Under the pieces are notes generated by a model, which was given only the letters and a program-made list of their open reading frames with translations, was not told the origin of the DNA and did not search any database. A DNA stretch of 64,000 nt from Halisarca cf. caerulea (Eukaryota > Porifera > Demospongiae > Chondrillida > Halisarcidae). The stretch is taken from positions 6,243,118-6,307,117 of the forward strand of contig CAUJGJ010000444.1 of assembly GCA_963170055.1 (NCBI GenBank), written 5' to 3'. Position 1 is the first letter of the stretch, and every line of letters begins with the position of its first letter. The position numbers were made by a program, and so were the translations under genes. Of the stretch, positions 44,443 through 54,341 are shown piece after piece.

Positions 44443-44492
44443 AGAAGGCTTATACCCTTCTTTCCAGGCTAGAAGGCTTATACCCTTCTTCT
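44443..44492 (+). repeat. 28-bp tandem duplication
   Basis: 'gctagaaggcttataccctt' occurs twice, head to tail, in the gap between the two convergent genes. Confidence 0.9.
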
Positions 44493-44568
44493 TTCTCAGT
44501 TGTTTGCATTGCTGAGCAATAGCCTCTTGAGCAAGCATCCACTTTTGCTCAAAATTCTCCGGTATTGA

Positions 44569-45435
44569 TCAGTATGAGGGGAACATTTCAAAGAGGGTCA
44601 TCTTCAAGGTGTTCAGCACCTCATGGGGGCAAGGCTGGTGCTTTGCCATCCCTCCTAGGACTGCATCTCTCAAGCACTGAGTCTCCAAGAAATACTTCAC
44701 GTGCTAGCTTTACAGCCACTGCACTCATTTTACTGTCTACCAGCATACAGCGATATGACCACTTTGCATCCTCGACTGAGATAAGCTCACTGGTGTCAAT
44801 GTCCTCTGCTATAAACTCATGCCCTCCTTCAAGCCTGTAGAATTGGCATTAGCCAATGTTTAGGTGCTGAGCCATTGGCGGTGGTGGGGTTGGATGTAGG
44901 TTACAACACACTAGATGATGTGAAGGAGTCTTGATGAACAGTATTGGGATGGCCTGCTGGTTAAAATTCACTGGGGGGCTCACAGGAGTAGCCATGTTCC
45001 TATGCATTGTAACTTCGAGAGCTTCAATCTTCTTTAATATGGCAGCGTTTTCCCTTTGTATGGCCTCTTTCCCCTGCAATAACTGCTTAAGCATTGACAT
45101 TACTGGGGCACTCTCCTCGTGTTGTTGTGCTTGTTGGGTTTGTACAAGTTCAGTGACCATCTGATCATCCCACATGTCATCAAACGGAAATGGTGATGGA
45201 GGAGATGAGGGTTCGTCTTGCGGTGTGTGTTACAACACAAAGGACGGGCATGGTGGTGATGGTTGTACTTGCTGACTGGGCAAAGGTGGTGAAGGCTCAC
45301 AGTCAGCAATATGCAAAATTCTTCCAGTGGGCTCATCATTGAAACTGTTCTTAAGCTCATTTTGCTGCCTGGTACGTACGGTGCCTTCGTTCGAGGTTTC
45401 CCTGCGCTAGTGTTTGTTACTATTTTTAGCCACAT
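44569..45435 (-). pseudogene. BEN-domain-like accessory gene of the Tc1 element
   Basis: On the minus strand an N-terminal Pro/Ser-rich region (CEPSPPLPSQQVQPSPP) leads into a coiled coil (LKQLLQGKEAIQRENAAIL, 45010-45110). A probable short intron ends at an acceptor near 44830 (ccaattctacag). A C-terminal domain follows: ISVEDAKWSYRCMLVDS, MSAVAVKLAREVFLGDSVL, KAPALP and, after a frameshift at about 44625, HEVLNTLKMTLFEMFPSY. The order of an A..LAR.VF helix, a loop with RDGKAPALP, and a final amphipathic helix ending MFP resembles BEN domains, which bind DNA and chromatin. One TAA at about 45229 and the frameshift disable it. The family call is from pattern and should be tested. Confidence 0.5.
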
Positions 45436-45548
45436 AGCAACGTACGATATGCGGGCGAAGCCATACTAAAACACGGATGTACAGCAGTCGGTCGCCGTAC
45501 ATACAGCGGTCAAGGCCGGTCGTCCAGTTTTTTATGAAAAATACCGTA

Positions 45549-46190
45549 TATGTAAGTGACATTACCTTTTGGTAAATAAAAGTTTTCACATGTACGAAGA
45601 GTAGAACAAATATCAAGCAGCGCAATTGCCCTTGCTTCTACACTAAAATTAAACGTCATGAAATGTCTCGTGCATATCACATTATCGAAGCCTTGCACAC
45701 ACCCAAATTCCAGCCCATTAACACAATAGTGGAACTTTGGACATGTCCCACATGCGCTCGTGAGTACATTCACCAAAGCACTGGGGTAGTTCCAGGGGAT
45801 GACGTCTAACAAGTGCCTCCTTCAGCGATGGCATCTCTGCTATATGGGATAGTTTAAGTATCGTAAGGTGCCGGCCATTTTACTGATACTCAGCCGGCAC
45901 ATGATCAGTTGAGAATGTGAATCGGTAAACAGGATGGATATGACATCATCCCCTTATGGCTTGGCAGCAAAATTCTATGGAGGTTACAATACCGCATACC
46001 TTGGTCTTCCACCAGCTCAAAGCATTATTCAATGCTAGAGTGCAAGGTAAACTGCACCATCTCCTAACCTGGCCAGAGGTAGTAGTGCATGGTAAGAATA
46101 CAATACACCATCATATGCGGTAAGAAACCATACGATCATAGGGTTGGTAGGATCATTGCTAATGAGGGTCACTAAATGGAGTTTTGACAA
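45549..46190. other. No gene recognised; DIRS-terminal-like block
   Basis: 45975-46080 ('accgcataccttggtcttccaccagct') matches the blocks at 15490 and 60990. A dispersed motif copy lies at 45735-45754. Confidence 0.4.
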
Positions 46191-46198
46191 AGTATTAA

Positions 46199-47005
46199 CC
46201 CTTAAACGTTTGTAAGCCAGTTTTCTGGCGCGACCTCTTAACGTTCGTAATTTGCAATTTCGTCGTATTATATTGATTCTTTAGTTGTGTGTTAATACAG
46301 GATACATATGTAACTTTGTATAGTATCAAGCTTGTGCGATCAGTACAAAAGAAGATACAGCCTAATAAAAGTTGCTATTATACAAAAATTTACAAGAAAC
46401 GGCAGTAGATATACGAAAAATTCAATAGTTTACGGACCAAAAATGGCTACCCATGTTGCGTATCAGAAACATTTTAGTGGATTTCTCGCCTAATTTTAGT
46501 TCTACGTCATTTCTCATTACTTGAAATGTGGATGGAGGTACTCATGAAGAGGATTTGAGCAATCACAATCTTCTAGAATGAATCAGGTAGTTTTCCGTTT
46601 GTATCTGAAGTTAGTACGGATAAACTGTTCTTAGTATTCTCCATGAAATGGACATTAGACGCTTTTCTGTTTAGAAATGGTATTCTTTGTGTAGAATGCA
46701 ATGTGTACAAAGCTTTTTATGCACTAGGCATCATTTCTAACCTTAAAACAATATCTATAAATGCGCACGTATTGCAAGACTCAGCTTATGGAAGTCTTTC
46801 TTCGCCGACAAGATGGAAAACTGACTGAATAAGTGCAAACAAGGACTGATGAAGTCTACCTAGTATGCCACGACAACATACTAAGCATATAAGAAAGTTT
46901 CACAAGCGAAATACTGGCTATTTTAAAGCTTGAAGTTTGCGCCAGATATTTGGCTTACAAACGTTAAGGGTCTAGATTTTCACCGGAAACGCAAACGTTT
47001 AAGGG
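46199..47005. mobile_element. 807-bp piggyBac-type MITE
   Basis: TTAA on both sides (46195-46198 and 47006-47009). Perfect 14-bp inverted termini CCCTTAAACGTTTG. A second, subterminal pair also exists: 'ctggcgcgacctcttaacgt' on the left, and 'ccctaacgttt'-like with 'ctggcgc' on the right complement. No transposase, so it must have been moved by another piggyBac. Confidence 0.9.
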
Positions 47006-47282
47006 TTAACGGAGTTAATGACCATAATGGCTGCCAATGGGTTATATGCTCGATTATGTAATGTGCCGCGAGAATGGCGGCACCATTAGATTCGTCATTT
47101 TGCTTGTGCAAATGGAGGACGAGCTATGGGTAGCAACGTTGTGTTGATAGTAACTAGTCATTCTCAACGCTTGATGCTCTGAAGCTTCTACAAGTTCAGA
47201 ACAAAGGCTGTAAAAATGAACATTTTTTCACACCTACTAATTAGTGCAGACATGTCCCACATGCGTACTGCAATGCAATCAG

Positions 47283-47391
47283 AAATTTGAGTGGACCACT
47301 GCCCGTGATATGACATTAAGACCGCCAAGGCTCAGATAGCTTCAGCCAGGGTTCTCACTCAGTATAACCCTGCTCTTCCTATATTGCCTTA
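47283..47391 (+). pseudogene. Ty3/gypsy RT-RNase H junction fragment, left part
   Basis: FEWTTA, then DIKTAKAQIASARVLTQYNP and ALPIL, is the connection segment between gypsy reverse transcriptase and RNase H. It is cut at 47391 by the Harbinger element and continues at 50030. Confidence 0.8.
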
Positions 47392-47586
47392 GGCCGTGTT
47401 CACACTACGGTAGAATTGACGTCGCCGGTGGCAGTACGTCCACGTTTCGTCGTTCACACATCACGTTTTCTGACGTAACCGTCAACGTGGCCTTATCGTC
47501 ACGTGGCCGTCAACGTGGGAATAGAAGCCACGGCAGTAATGACGGCAAGGTATTATTTTTGTTGAAGAGAAAGGAAATCGAGCAGA

Positions 47587-48483
47587 ATGGCCACGAAAGG
47601 AAAGAAAGTCAGAGTGAAATGGGATCCAGAGACAGAGCGGAAGCTGATCGACATATGGGCTGACATTCTAGAGGAATTTGATGGGCACATGTTAACGCGT
47701 AAGAAGAAAGAGGAGAAAGCAGCAGCAAAACTCAATCGATTTATTGAGGAAGAGCTTAATAGGCCTGAAAGATACACTGCGAAAGAGGTATGCCACAAAA
47801 TCGACACCATTATGAAGAAGGGCAAGAGTATGTATACTAACTATCAGAAGAAGGGGGAAACTGGAAAGCCATACGACGATGATGATGCGGATATGGACAT
47901 AAAAACTGCTGAAATAGCCTGGCCAAACTTTAAGACGTTCCATGATAGATTCCAGAACCATCCAGCCTTAGGTCCAGGATCAGTGGATGATTCCACTGTC
48001 ACTCCAGTAGCCATTGAAGAGGTAGAGGTGGGCAATGATGAAGATACTCCAGGAAGTTCAAGGTGCCCAAGTAGGTTGTCAGAATCCACCACTGTGGATT
48101 TAGAAGAGGATGAAGATGATGAAGGGCTACCAGCTAAGAAGTCAAAAACAGATAATGAGACCCCATTGGCAAGAGTCGGCAAACGGAAGGGGAAGACAGG
48201 TAACGGCTCTTCAAAAGAATTTTTAATCACCTTTGCTGAATTACAGGAGACAATTCAAGTGCGGCAGCAAGAGCATGAGTCCAGACTACAGAAGGAAACA
48301 CTGGAGTTCCAACAGAAATTGGAGGAAGACCGGAGAAAAGCTGAACAAGATAGAATGAAATTTGAGGCAAAGCTTGCAACGGATTTGCAACAGCAGAGTT
48401 CATTGTTTCAATCTAACCTCATGCAGCAGAACCAGCTGTTTCATGCTGAACTTTTTAAGAAACTTTTCGAAAAAAAAGACTGA
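47587..48483 (+). CDS. Harbinger Myb/SANT-like accessory protein
   Basis: 298 residues, start ATG at 47587, no introns. Residues 8-80 form a Myb/SANT-like trihelix (KWDPETERKLIDIWADIL, YTAKEVCHKIDTIMKKGKS). An acidic middle (VDLEEDEDDEG) and nuclear-signal-like KKSK and GKRKGK follow. Residues about 215-298 form a long Glu/Gln-rich coiled coil. In PIF/Harbinger elements the second protein carries the transposase into the nucleus and binds the ends. It converges on the transposase gene with 116 bases between stops. Confidence 0.85.
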   Translation: MATKGKKVRVKWDPETERKLIDIWADILEEFDGHMLTRKKKEEKAAAKLNRFIEEELNRPERYTAKEVCHKIDTIMKKGKSMYTNYQKKGETGKPYDDDDADMDIKTAEIAWPNFKTFHDRFQNHPALGPGSVDDSTVTPVAIEEVEVGNDEDTPGSSRCPSRLSESTTVDLEEDEDDEGLPAKKSKTDNETPLARVGKRKGKTGNGSSKEFLITFAELQETIQVRQQEHESRLQKETLEFQQKLEEDRRKAEQDRMKFEAKLATDLQQQSSLFQSNLMQQNQLFHAELFKKLFEKKD

Positions 48484-48599
48484 TTTTTCATTTGGGTCTT
48501 ATACTATTCTATTAACACTGCTATTATAATCAAAAGTATTACTAAATGTTACTTCACTGTATCAATAGTGCATGCACTAGCCTATGTTGTACTACTCAA

Positions 48600-49934
48600 T
48601 CACTGTGGTGCAGGTCTTGTACGGTGTATGAATCCTGCCAGTGCGTCTCTCACTTGTGCCCCTGAGCCAATGATTGCAGTTGCATGTTGACTTGATGGAG
48701 TTGTACTGCAATCATATGCATTTTCATCTGGCAGCCAGCCTTGCTCAAAGGGGCACTGATGCCTCTCACATATGTTGTGCAGAGCACAACAAACTACTGC
48801 AACTTGGCGTACAAACGTGGGATCATTGAGGGAGCACCTGCCATCCATTATCTTCCATCGTCCCTTTAGTCTGCCAAATGCCTGTTCAACCACTCGCCGT
48901 GTACGGATTAAACTGTAATTAAAGCTTCTTCTCTGACTTGGTTGATTGGCATCATAGCACTTCATGACAGTTGCAGATAATGGAAAAGCTGCATCAGCCA
49001 CAATGTACGGTTTCACGTTGACTCCACCAAGCATTTTTGGGGGATGTGAGAGCCACTCGCCATTTGCAATTTTCTGAAACAGACTGCTGTGTCGAAACGT
49101 GTAGGAGTCTCCTACTGAACCTGGCCTGCCTGCATTGATGTAGGTAAATATCCCTCTTGCATCCACACAAGCCAATACAATAATGGCTATGAACTTCTTA
49201 TAACAGAAGTAGGAGTCACCAAACTCAGTTGGTTTCTTCAGGGACATGAATGTGCCATCTAAAGCACCAGCACAATAAGGTAGCCCACACAAGGATTCAA
49301 AATCGGTCAGTACCTGTTCCAGCTCACGTCCTGTTGGAAATACAATTGCAGCAGGTACCAATCTAGCTCGAAAAATACTGATACCCTCGTGAACAATTGA
49401 AGCCACTGTCGATTTGCCAATGGCATACAGGGCAGCTAATTCTGAAAAGCTGCTAGCATGAGCTAGCCAGTGTAAGAGAACTGCAATCCTTTTCTCAGGA
49501 CGAATTGGCATTCTCAGTTGTGTGGTAGATTTAGTGAAAAATCTACCATAAGTATTGCAGAGGTACCAAAAGGTGTCCTTTGTCATTCTGAAGTGTTGCA
49601 GGTATTGTTTTTCTTCCCAGTCAGGCCATCTAGACCCCATGCTCCTCCACAAACCACAAACATCTTTCTCCCAAAATCCTTTCTCCCTTGGGGCGGCCCA
49701 AAATCTTCTCCGTCTTCTAAAAGAGCGAATTATCCGCTGAATAGGAGGAAACGCTAACATGGACAACCAAGACAGCAACTGTGATAGCGATCCGCGACTT
49801 CTGAAAGGCACTACGCCACCCATACAGTGAGGGGTGAGTGATCGACGACAAATTCTCAGCCGGCGACGACTAGGAAAGGGCTGCGCGAGCGATAAAACAC
49901 TGATCAACCAAAAAGAAACGTTAGTGGTAGCCAT
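48600..49934 (-). CDS. Harbinger transposase (DDE_Tnp_4, HARBI1-like)
   Basis: 444 residues, single open exon. An HTH region (LAHASSFSELAALYAIGKSTV) precedes the nuclease domain. Catalytic sites are GALDGTFMSL (Asp 1), PYIVADAAFPL (Asp 2) and RRVVEQAFGRLKGRW (Glu). The intervening RGIFTYINAGRPGSVGDSY is typical of the family. Two upstream ATGs give a longer N-terminus (MATTNVSFWLISVL) than many relatives, so translation may begin nearer MLAFPP at about 49758. No stop or shift is seen. Together with the Myb-like gene this could still be an active element. Confidence 0.9.
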   Translation of the reverse strand: MATTNVSFWLISVLSLAQPFPSRRRLRICRRSLTPHCMGGVVPFRSRGSLSQLLSWLSMLAFPPIQRIIRSFRRRRRFWAAPREKGFWEKDVCGLWRSMGSRWPDWEEKQYLQHFRMTKDTFWYLCNTYGRFFTKSTTQLRMPIRPEKRIAVLLHWLAHASSFSELAALYAIGKSTVASIVHEGISIFRARLVPAAIVFPTGRELEQVLTDFESLCGLPYCAGALDGTFMSLKKPTEFGDSYFCYKKFIAIIVLACVDARGIFTYINAGRPGSVGDSYTFRHSSLFQKIANGEWLSHPPKMLGGVNVKPYIVADAAFPLSATVMKCYDANQPSQRRSFNYSLIRTRRVVEQAFGRLKGRWKIMDGRCSLNDPTFVRQVAVVCCALHNICERHQCPFEQGWLPDENAYDCSTTPSSQHATAIIGSGAQVRDALAGFIHRTRPAPQ

Positions 49935-50029
49935 TTTACCTTTACTAGCTTAAAATAGGTCTGAACGATTGCACTTTCGAACGTCAACGTCAACGGCGAC
50001 GTCATTTATAACGTAGTGTGAACTGGGCC

Positions 50030-50230
50030 ATAGCTGCCAATGCTTCCCAGTATGGAATAGGAGCTGTTATCTCTGACATTGAACTGGATGGCACTGAACG
50101 TCCGATTGCCTTCACCTCACACTCCCTAACCAAGAGTGAAGGTAACTATGCTCAGTTAGAAAAGGAGGCCTTGTCCTTGATCTTTGGGATTAAGAAATTT
50201 CATCGTGATCCTATTCTCTCCAAAGTGTAT
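50030..50230 (+). pseudogene. Ty3/gypsy RNase H fragment, right part
   Basis: AANASQYGIGAVISDIELDG, RPIAFTSHSLTKSEGNYAQLE and KEALSLIFGIKKFH are the classic gypsy RNase H start, continuing 47283-47391. It ends at about 50230, where pogo copy 2 begins. Protease, integrase and LTRs are absent. Confidence 0.85.
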
Positions 50231-50261
50231 TGATTTGTGTGTGCATTTGGACACAGATTGC

Positions 50262-50627
50262 ATAACTTTCTTAGTAAGATTCAATCTCTATAAGAAACTC
50301 AGACCATCTGATCATAAATATGGATGAAACACCAATTGTCTTTGACATGCAAAATTCATGGATGGTGACCAGAAAGGGCGAAAGAGAAGTACTTGTGCAA
50401 GGGACAAAAGGTGGTAACAAGCGATTTGAGTTTAAAAAAACTCGTGGGCCGCCTACGGCCCTGGAAACTCAAATTGCTTGGAAATCGTCGTTATTGACTA
50501 AAATAATACTTCGAATAACTCTTTTGGTCGAAAAGACTCTTCGCTGATAAAATCAGGAGCAAATGAATGAATTTTACCGAAATATAGCCGAAAGATTACG
50601 TACCGACTTCACGTCCGCCATGTTGTT

Positions 50628-50663
<36 letters not shown>

Positions 50664-51419
50664 TAGATAGACATCGTTCCGGATGTTCCGGACACTTCCG
50701 GTGAAAGTAAAAACAATATAGGACCGCCTTCCGGCGGCCCAAAAAGTGTGTCACAATTGTTGTGGGATGCACTGCAGCAGGGCAGATGCTCAAGCCAATG
50801 GTGATCGTGAAGGGTAAAAGCGAGTGATCCATACACTACAGCAAGAAAGATGTTTCCATTGCCTATCACCAAAAGCATGCATGAACCAGAACATCATGAA
50901 ACAATGGATCAGGGAGTTAAGCACACGAAACGCAAGCATTGCCTTCTTGTTTTTGACACCTTCTGTGGGCATTTAACAGAGGATGTTACTAAAGCACTGA
51001 GGAAAACAAACACATCAACTATTGTTGTACCTGGTGGATGTACTAGCAAAGTTCAACCCATTGATGTATCCCTCAATCGCCCCATAATAGATATAGTTAG
51101 AGGACAATGGGAAGAATACCTATATCGTGCTACCAGTGTATCTTCTACTGCAGATACACCTGCTCCAACATAGACAGACATTGTAAACTGGATTGTCCAA
51201 GCCAATGCTACAATGCATGCTCAGAGTGACAACATTAGGAAGTCATTCCGAGTATGTGGCATTAGTAACAACATGGATGGCTCAGAAAATCACTTGATCC
51301 GATGTGCTAAGGAGTTGCCAGTATTCCAGATCCCGTATGGATCTCACACTGATAGTGATACAGAAGATATCTTTAATTCAAGCAGTAGTGACTCTGTGGA
51401 TACTGATTCTGAACTGTAA
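50262..51419 (+). pseudogene. pogo copy 2 transposase, C-terminal half
   Basis: FLSKIQSL, then MDETPIVFDMQ (first Asp), then VQGTKGGNK where copy B intrudes. After it, MLKPMVIVKGK resumes (frameshifted). KRKHCLLVFDTFCGHL holds the second Asp and PGGCTSKVQPIDVSLNRPI the third region. RKSFRVCGISNNMDGSEN and an acidic tail end the protein. A TAG at 51171-51173 and shifts make it dead. Confidence 0.85.
50419..50746 (+). mobile_element. Hairpin-ended element, full copy (copy B)
   Basis: About 328 bp, closely similar to copy A: head arms AAGCGATTTGAGTTT, inner GC stem, body 'cgaaaagactcttcgctgat', (TA)n at 50634-50660, tail hairpin GGACCGCC ttcc GGCGGCCC (50721-50740). It sits between GTKGGNK and the VTIVV of the pogo protein. 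The host rejoins as GGTAACAAG/TGTGTCACA, consistent with a duplicated AAG or with an insertion that makes no duplication. Confidence 0.85.
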
Positions 51420-51519
51420 CTTTACTACTATATGGGTTGACTATTATTGCAATACTTATAGTGATCAATAGTTATAATTGCATATCACGTATGCAGGAAA
51501 AATTATGTTGTTGAAACTA

Positions 51520-51600
51520 GTTATTCAGTTTTAAAACATTTTTGCATTCACCAGTATAGAAAACGGTGCCAGGAATTTCCATTCTGCCTTTCTCTTTGCA
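51520..51600 (-). pseudogene. HIRAN-like gene of pogo copy 2, C-terminal piece
   Basis: On the minus strand CKEKGRMEIPGTVFYTGE parallels CKERGGMEIPCELTYCGK at 54000-54060. The preceding RRY lies at 55023-55031, beyond the inserted MITE. Confidence 0.6.
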
Positions 51601-52114
51601 GTACAGTATTTCTTACAGAAAACCATCCAGTTTATGGGCAATGACCGCGTGACCGACTGACTGCCCGACCGCCCGAGCAACAATTGAACGACCATGTGAC
51701 TGCCAGTGACGTTTCGCAAGAGATTGAAACACCCACTCTCTTTTTCTCTCAAGACTCTTCAAATTTGAGAAAAAAAGTCTGAGTCATCCGCCTCCATTGG
51801 CGATTCATCTTCTGAAATACCGTATTCGCTCTAAAAATTCGTCATTCCAATTTTTCGTCAGGCAAAACCAACTGGTATTTCTTAGCTCTAATCCAGACGA
51901 ATACCAGGCGCTCTAATTTTCGTCACATTACTCTAAATTTCGTCACCGGCAGGAAGCAATCTAATTATTCGTCACAAAGGGCTTTGTTTTTTAGATTCTA
52001 TGATTCGCGGTTGTTTTGCACCTTCGAACTTCATTGTTCGTCACAAAAGGCACTTCAGCTGCTTTTTCTGGCCCGGTATCTTGAAAGAAGACCTTGTTCC
52101 GCTCGTGTGAGCGT

Positions 52115-53815
52115 ATGATGGCTGAATACTGCAGCGATTCTGATTTCGATCCAACTCCACCTCAACCTAGTACGCCAGATGGCTATTTTTGCACCCCAGA
52201 ATGGGATGATCAGCTCTTGGATCAGCTCGAATTTTCGCATAGTGAACCAGAGGATGTCATAGACCTGTGTGACAGCAATACAGAGAACCCACCCAAGCCG
52301 AAAGGTCGGAAAATCACAGATTTTTTTAAGCCTCGTAGCCATTCCACTCGCAAAGATATTCGGTCGTTTGGAGCAAGCCAGCATTGTTCTCTTCCAAAGG
52401 ATCTTTCGAAGCAAAGTACAGGTTCTACAGCTGTTATTACTACCCAAGCAAAATCAAAAGGCAAAAGATCAAGTGTGTATACGACTTACACACTGGGAAA
52501 GAAATTTGAAGTTTTGGAGTATATCAAGTTAGGTCACACTGATGCTGAAGCTGCTAGGTACTTCGGCATAGCTAGAACCACCATCCGGTCATGGAAGGGT
52601 ATGGAATGTGAGCCAAAACAAAGAATTGCCTCAAAGCTGAAGGGTAAGCATGCAAAGAAGGGTTCTGGACGGCCACTGTCATACAACTTTGCACTAAAAG
52701 ACAAACTGGTGCAATGGATATTAGAATCTCGCAATCTGCAACTGCCTGTACAAAGGAAGGCAATACAGGAAAAGGCAGTGGCCTTGATTCAGCCAACAAA
52801 TCCGGAGTTTTGAGCATCTGATGGTTGGCTTCAAAAATTTATGACCCGGAATTCCCTTTCATTGCGCAGACACACTTCAATCCAGCAAAAGTTACCGGGT
52901 GATTTGGAGAAGAAGCTGGAAGAATTCATGAGCAGTGTTCAGGCCTTGAGGAAACGCCATGATTTTCCAAACGACTTGATAATCAATATGGATGAAACTC
53001 CAATATTTTTTGACTCTCAAGGAGCAAGAACAGTGCACCAGAAAGGTGCTAGGGAGGTTCGCGTGAGAGGAACCAGCGGTGGGAAGAAGCGTGTTACTTT
53101 TGTTGTTGCCTGTGCTTCCGATGGCAAAATGCTGAAGCCTATGGTGATCGTCAAGGGGAAAACATCAAAGTCCATCAAGAATATCCAATATAGCAGCAAG
53201 GAAGTTTGCATTGCACACCAACAAAACGCATGGATGGATAACAGGCTCATGTGTACGTGGATCAAGGAGGTCCTTGTGAAGTACACCAAGCGTAAGCATT
53301 GTTTGCTTATCTTCGACAGCTTTCGAGGTCACCTCATGGAGGATGTGAGTACTGCCTTGAACAACGCCAATGTCACGACCGTTGTCATACCAGGTGGTGG
53401 TTGTACCAGCAAAGTGCAACCAGTAGACGTATGCTTGAATCGCCCCATCAAGGATATGGTCCGAGGACAGTGGGAAGAATACATGCTCCAAGCAACTGAC
53501 CAATCTTGCTCACTGTCTATACCTTCGCCATCGAAGACTGACATAGTCAGTTGGATTGTGCAGGCAAATTCTGTGCTCAATACACGAGCTGAGTGTGTTA
53601 GAAAATCTTTCAAGGTATGTGGCATAAGCAACCTTCTTGATGGCTCAGAGAATGGCATCATCCGCTATGCAAAAGAGTTGCCGAATTTCCATATACCGTA
53701 TGGTCCAGCTGCGTATTCATCTGAAGAAGAAGGGGACATTTTTGCCAGTGGTACCGGCAGTGATACCAATGATTCGGAGGGCAGTTCTACTGATGAAAGT
53801 GAACTTGAACCATAG
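52115..53815 (+). pseudogene. pogo transposase with a single nonsense codon
   Basis: 567 codons from ATG 52115. Residues 1-100 are acidic, with a PIP-box-like RKITDFFKPR at about residues 65-75. A psq-type HTH follows (GKKFEVLEYIKLGHTDAEAA), then a CENP-B/Tc5 domain (SDGWLQKFMTRNSLSLRR). The DDE domain has IINMDETPIFFD, LLIFDSFRGHL and KVQPVDVCLNRPIK. The acidic tail ends ESELEP. The only break is TGA at 52811-52813, where relatives have Arg (CGA to TGA fits CpG decay). A readthrough or one reversion would give a full enzyme. The stop separates the HTH from the DNA-binding half. Confidence 0.9.
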
Positions 53816-53954
53816 ACAATATAACTTAGTAACTTGTCAGCTAGACTTGATTTGTATTGGTTGTGTTAAGCTACATAATATTATTATTATACCAAAGACA
53901 CTGTCTACATAGTAATACTGTATACTTAATAATGTGAAACTATAGCATTTTCAT

Positions 53955-54341
53955 TCAGTTAATAATCTCAATGCATGAAAGCTGCTGCTCCTCGAAGTAT
54001 CTTTTCAGTTTGCGAATATGCTTTCTCTTTCCACAATACGTTAACTCGCACGGTATCTCCATTCCACCGCGTTCTTTGCAATATCTTCTTGTACTTGTCA
54101 CTTTTCCAGCAATGGTGCCACCATGTTCCAAGAAGAAGTAAGATACCTTCGAAATTTCAAGAGGAAGGTGACTGTGAACCTCATCTTCTGTTGTGCTGGT
54201 GATTTCCACAGCGTGTCTATCGTGTTTGTTGTCAGCATCTTGTCGACAAGTGAACTCTTCATCCAGAACCGGCGTCCAGATATCCTGGTAAACGTGATAG
54301 CCACGCAGAGCGGTTTGGATCTTCAGTTCAAAAGAGGCCAT
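53955..54341 (-). CDS. HIRAN-like accessory protein of pogo
   Basis: 128 residues, intact, convergent with the transposase (139 bases between stops), and inside the TIRs. It reads LRGYHVYQDIWTPVLDEEFTC, then DADNKHDRHAVEI, LPLEISKVSYFFLEHGGTIA and KVTSTRRY. The order (aromatic start, E/D-N-x2-D-x2-AV, P-x2-IS, L..GG.I.G.V) is the HIRAN pattern. HIRAN domains bind 3' DNA ends in HLTF-type fork-remodelling proteins. ATG at 54341 is the only start. A role in recognising transposon or gap DNA ends is conceivable but is inference. Confidence 0.6.
   Translation of the reverse strand: MASFELKIQTALRGYHVYQDIWTPVLDEEFTCRQDADNKHDRHAVEITSTTEDEVHSHLPLEISKVSYFFLEHGGTIAGKVTSTRRYCKERGGMEIPCELTYCGKRKHIRKLKRYFEEQQLSCIEIIN

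Larger units (their letters stand above)
42977..45546 (+). mobile_element. Tc1/mariner element with a BEN-like second gene
   Basis: Flanking TA at 42975-42976 and 45547-45548. Inverted termini: left CAGTACTTTTCATAAAAAAC then TGGAGGAC; right complement CGGTATTTTTCATAAAAAAC then TGGACGAC (25 of 28 match). The 2570-bp element holds a DD34E transposase on plus and a convergent BEN-like gene on minus. Ordinary Tc1 elements are 1.3-1.7 kb with one gene. Confidence 0.8.
47392..50029. mobile_element. PIF/Harbinger element 1, apparently intact
   Basis: Inverted termini: left GGCCGTGTTCACACTACG, right complement GGCCCAGTTCACACTACG (two mismatches in 18). The flanks TTA and ATA are a likely 3-bp target duplication with one change. 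The element is 2638 bp with two convergent intact genes. It splits a gypsy RNase H region (47391/50030). Confidence 0.9.

Noticed and set aside
50417..50750. AAG target duplication for hairpin-ended copy B
   Set aside because: Copies A and C do not show a matching repeat, so a 3-bp duplication is not claimed.
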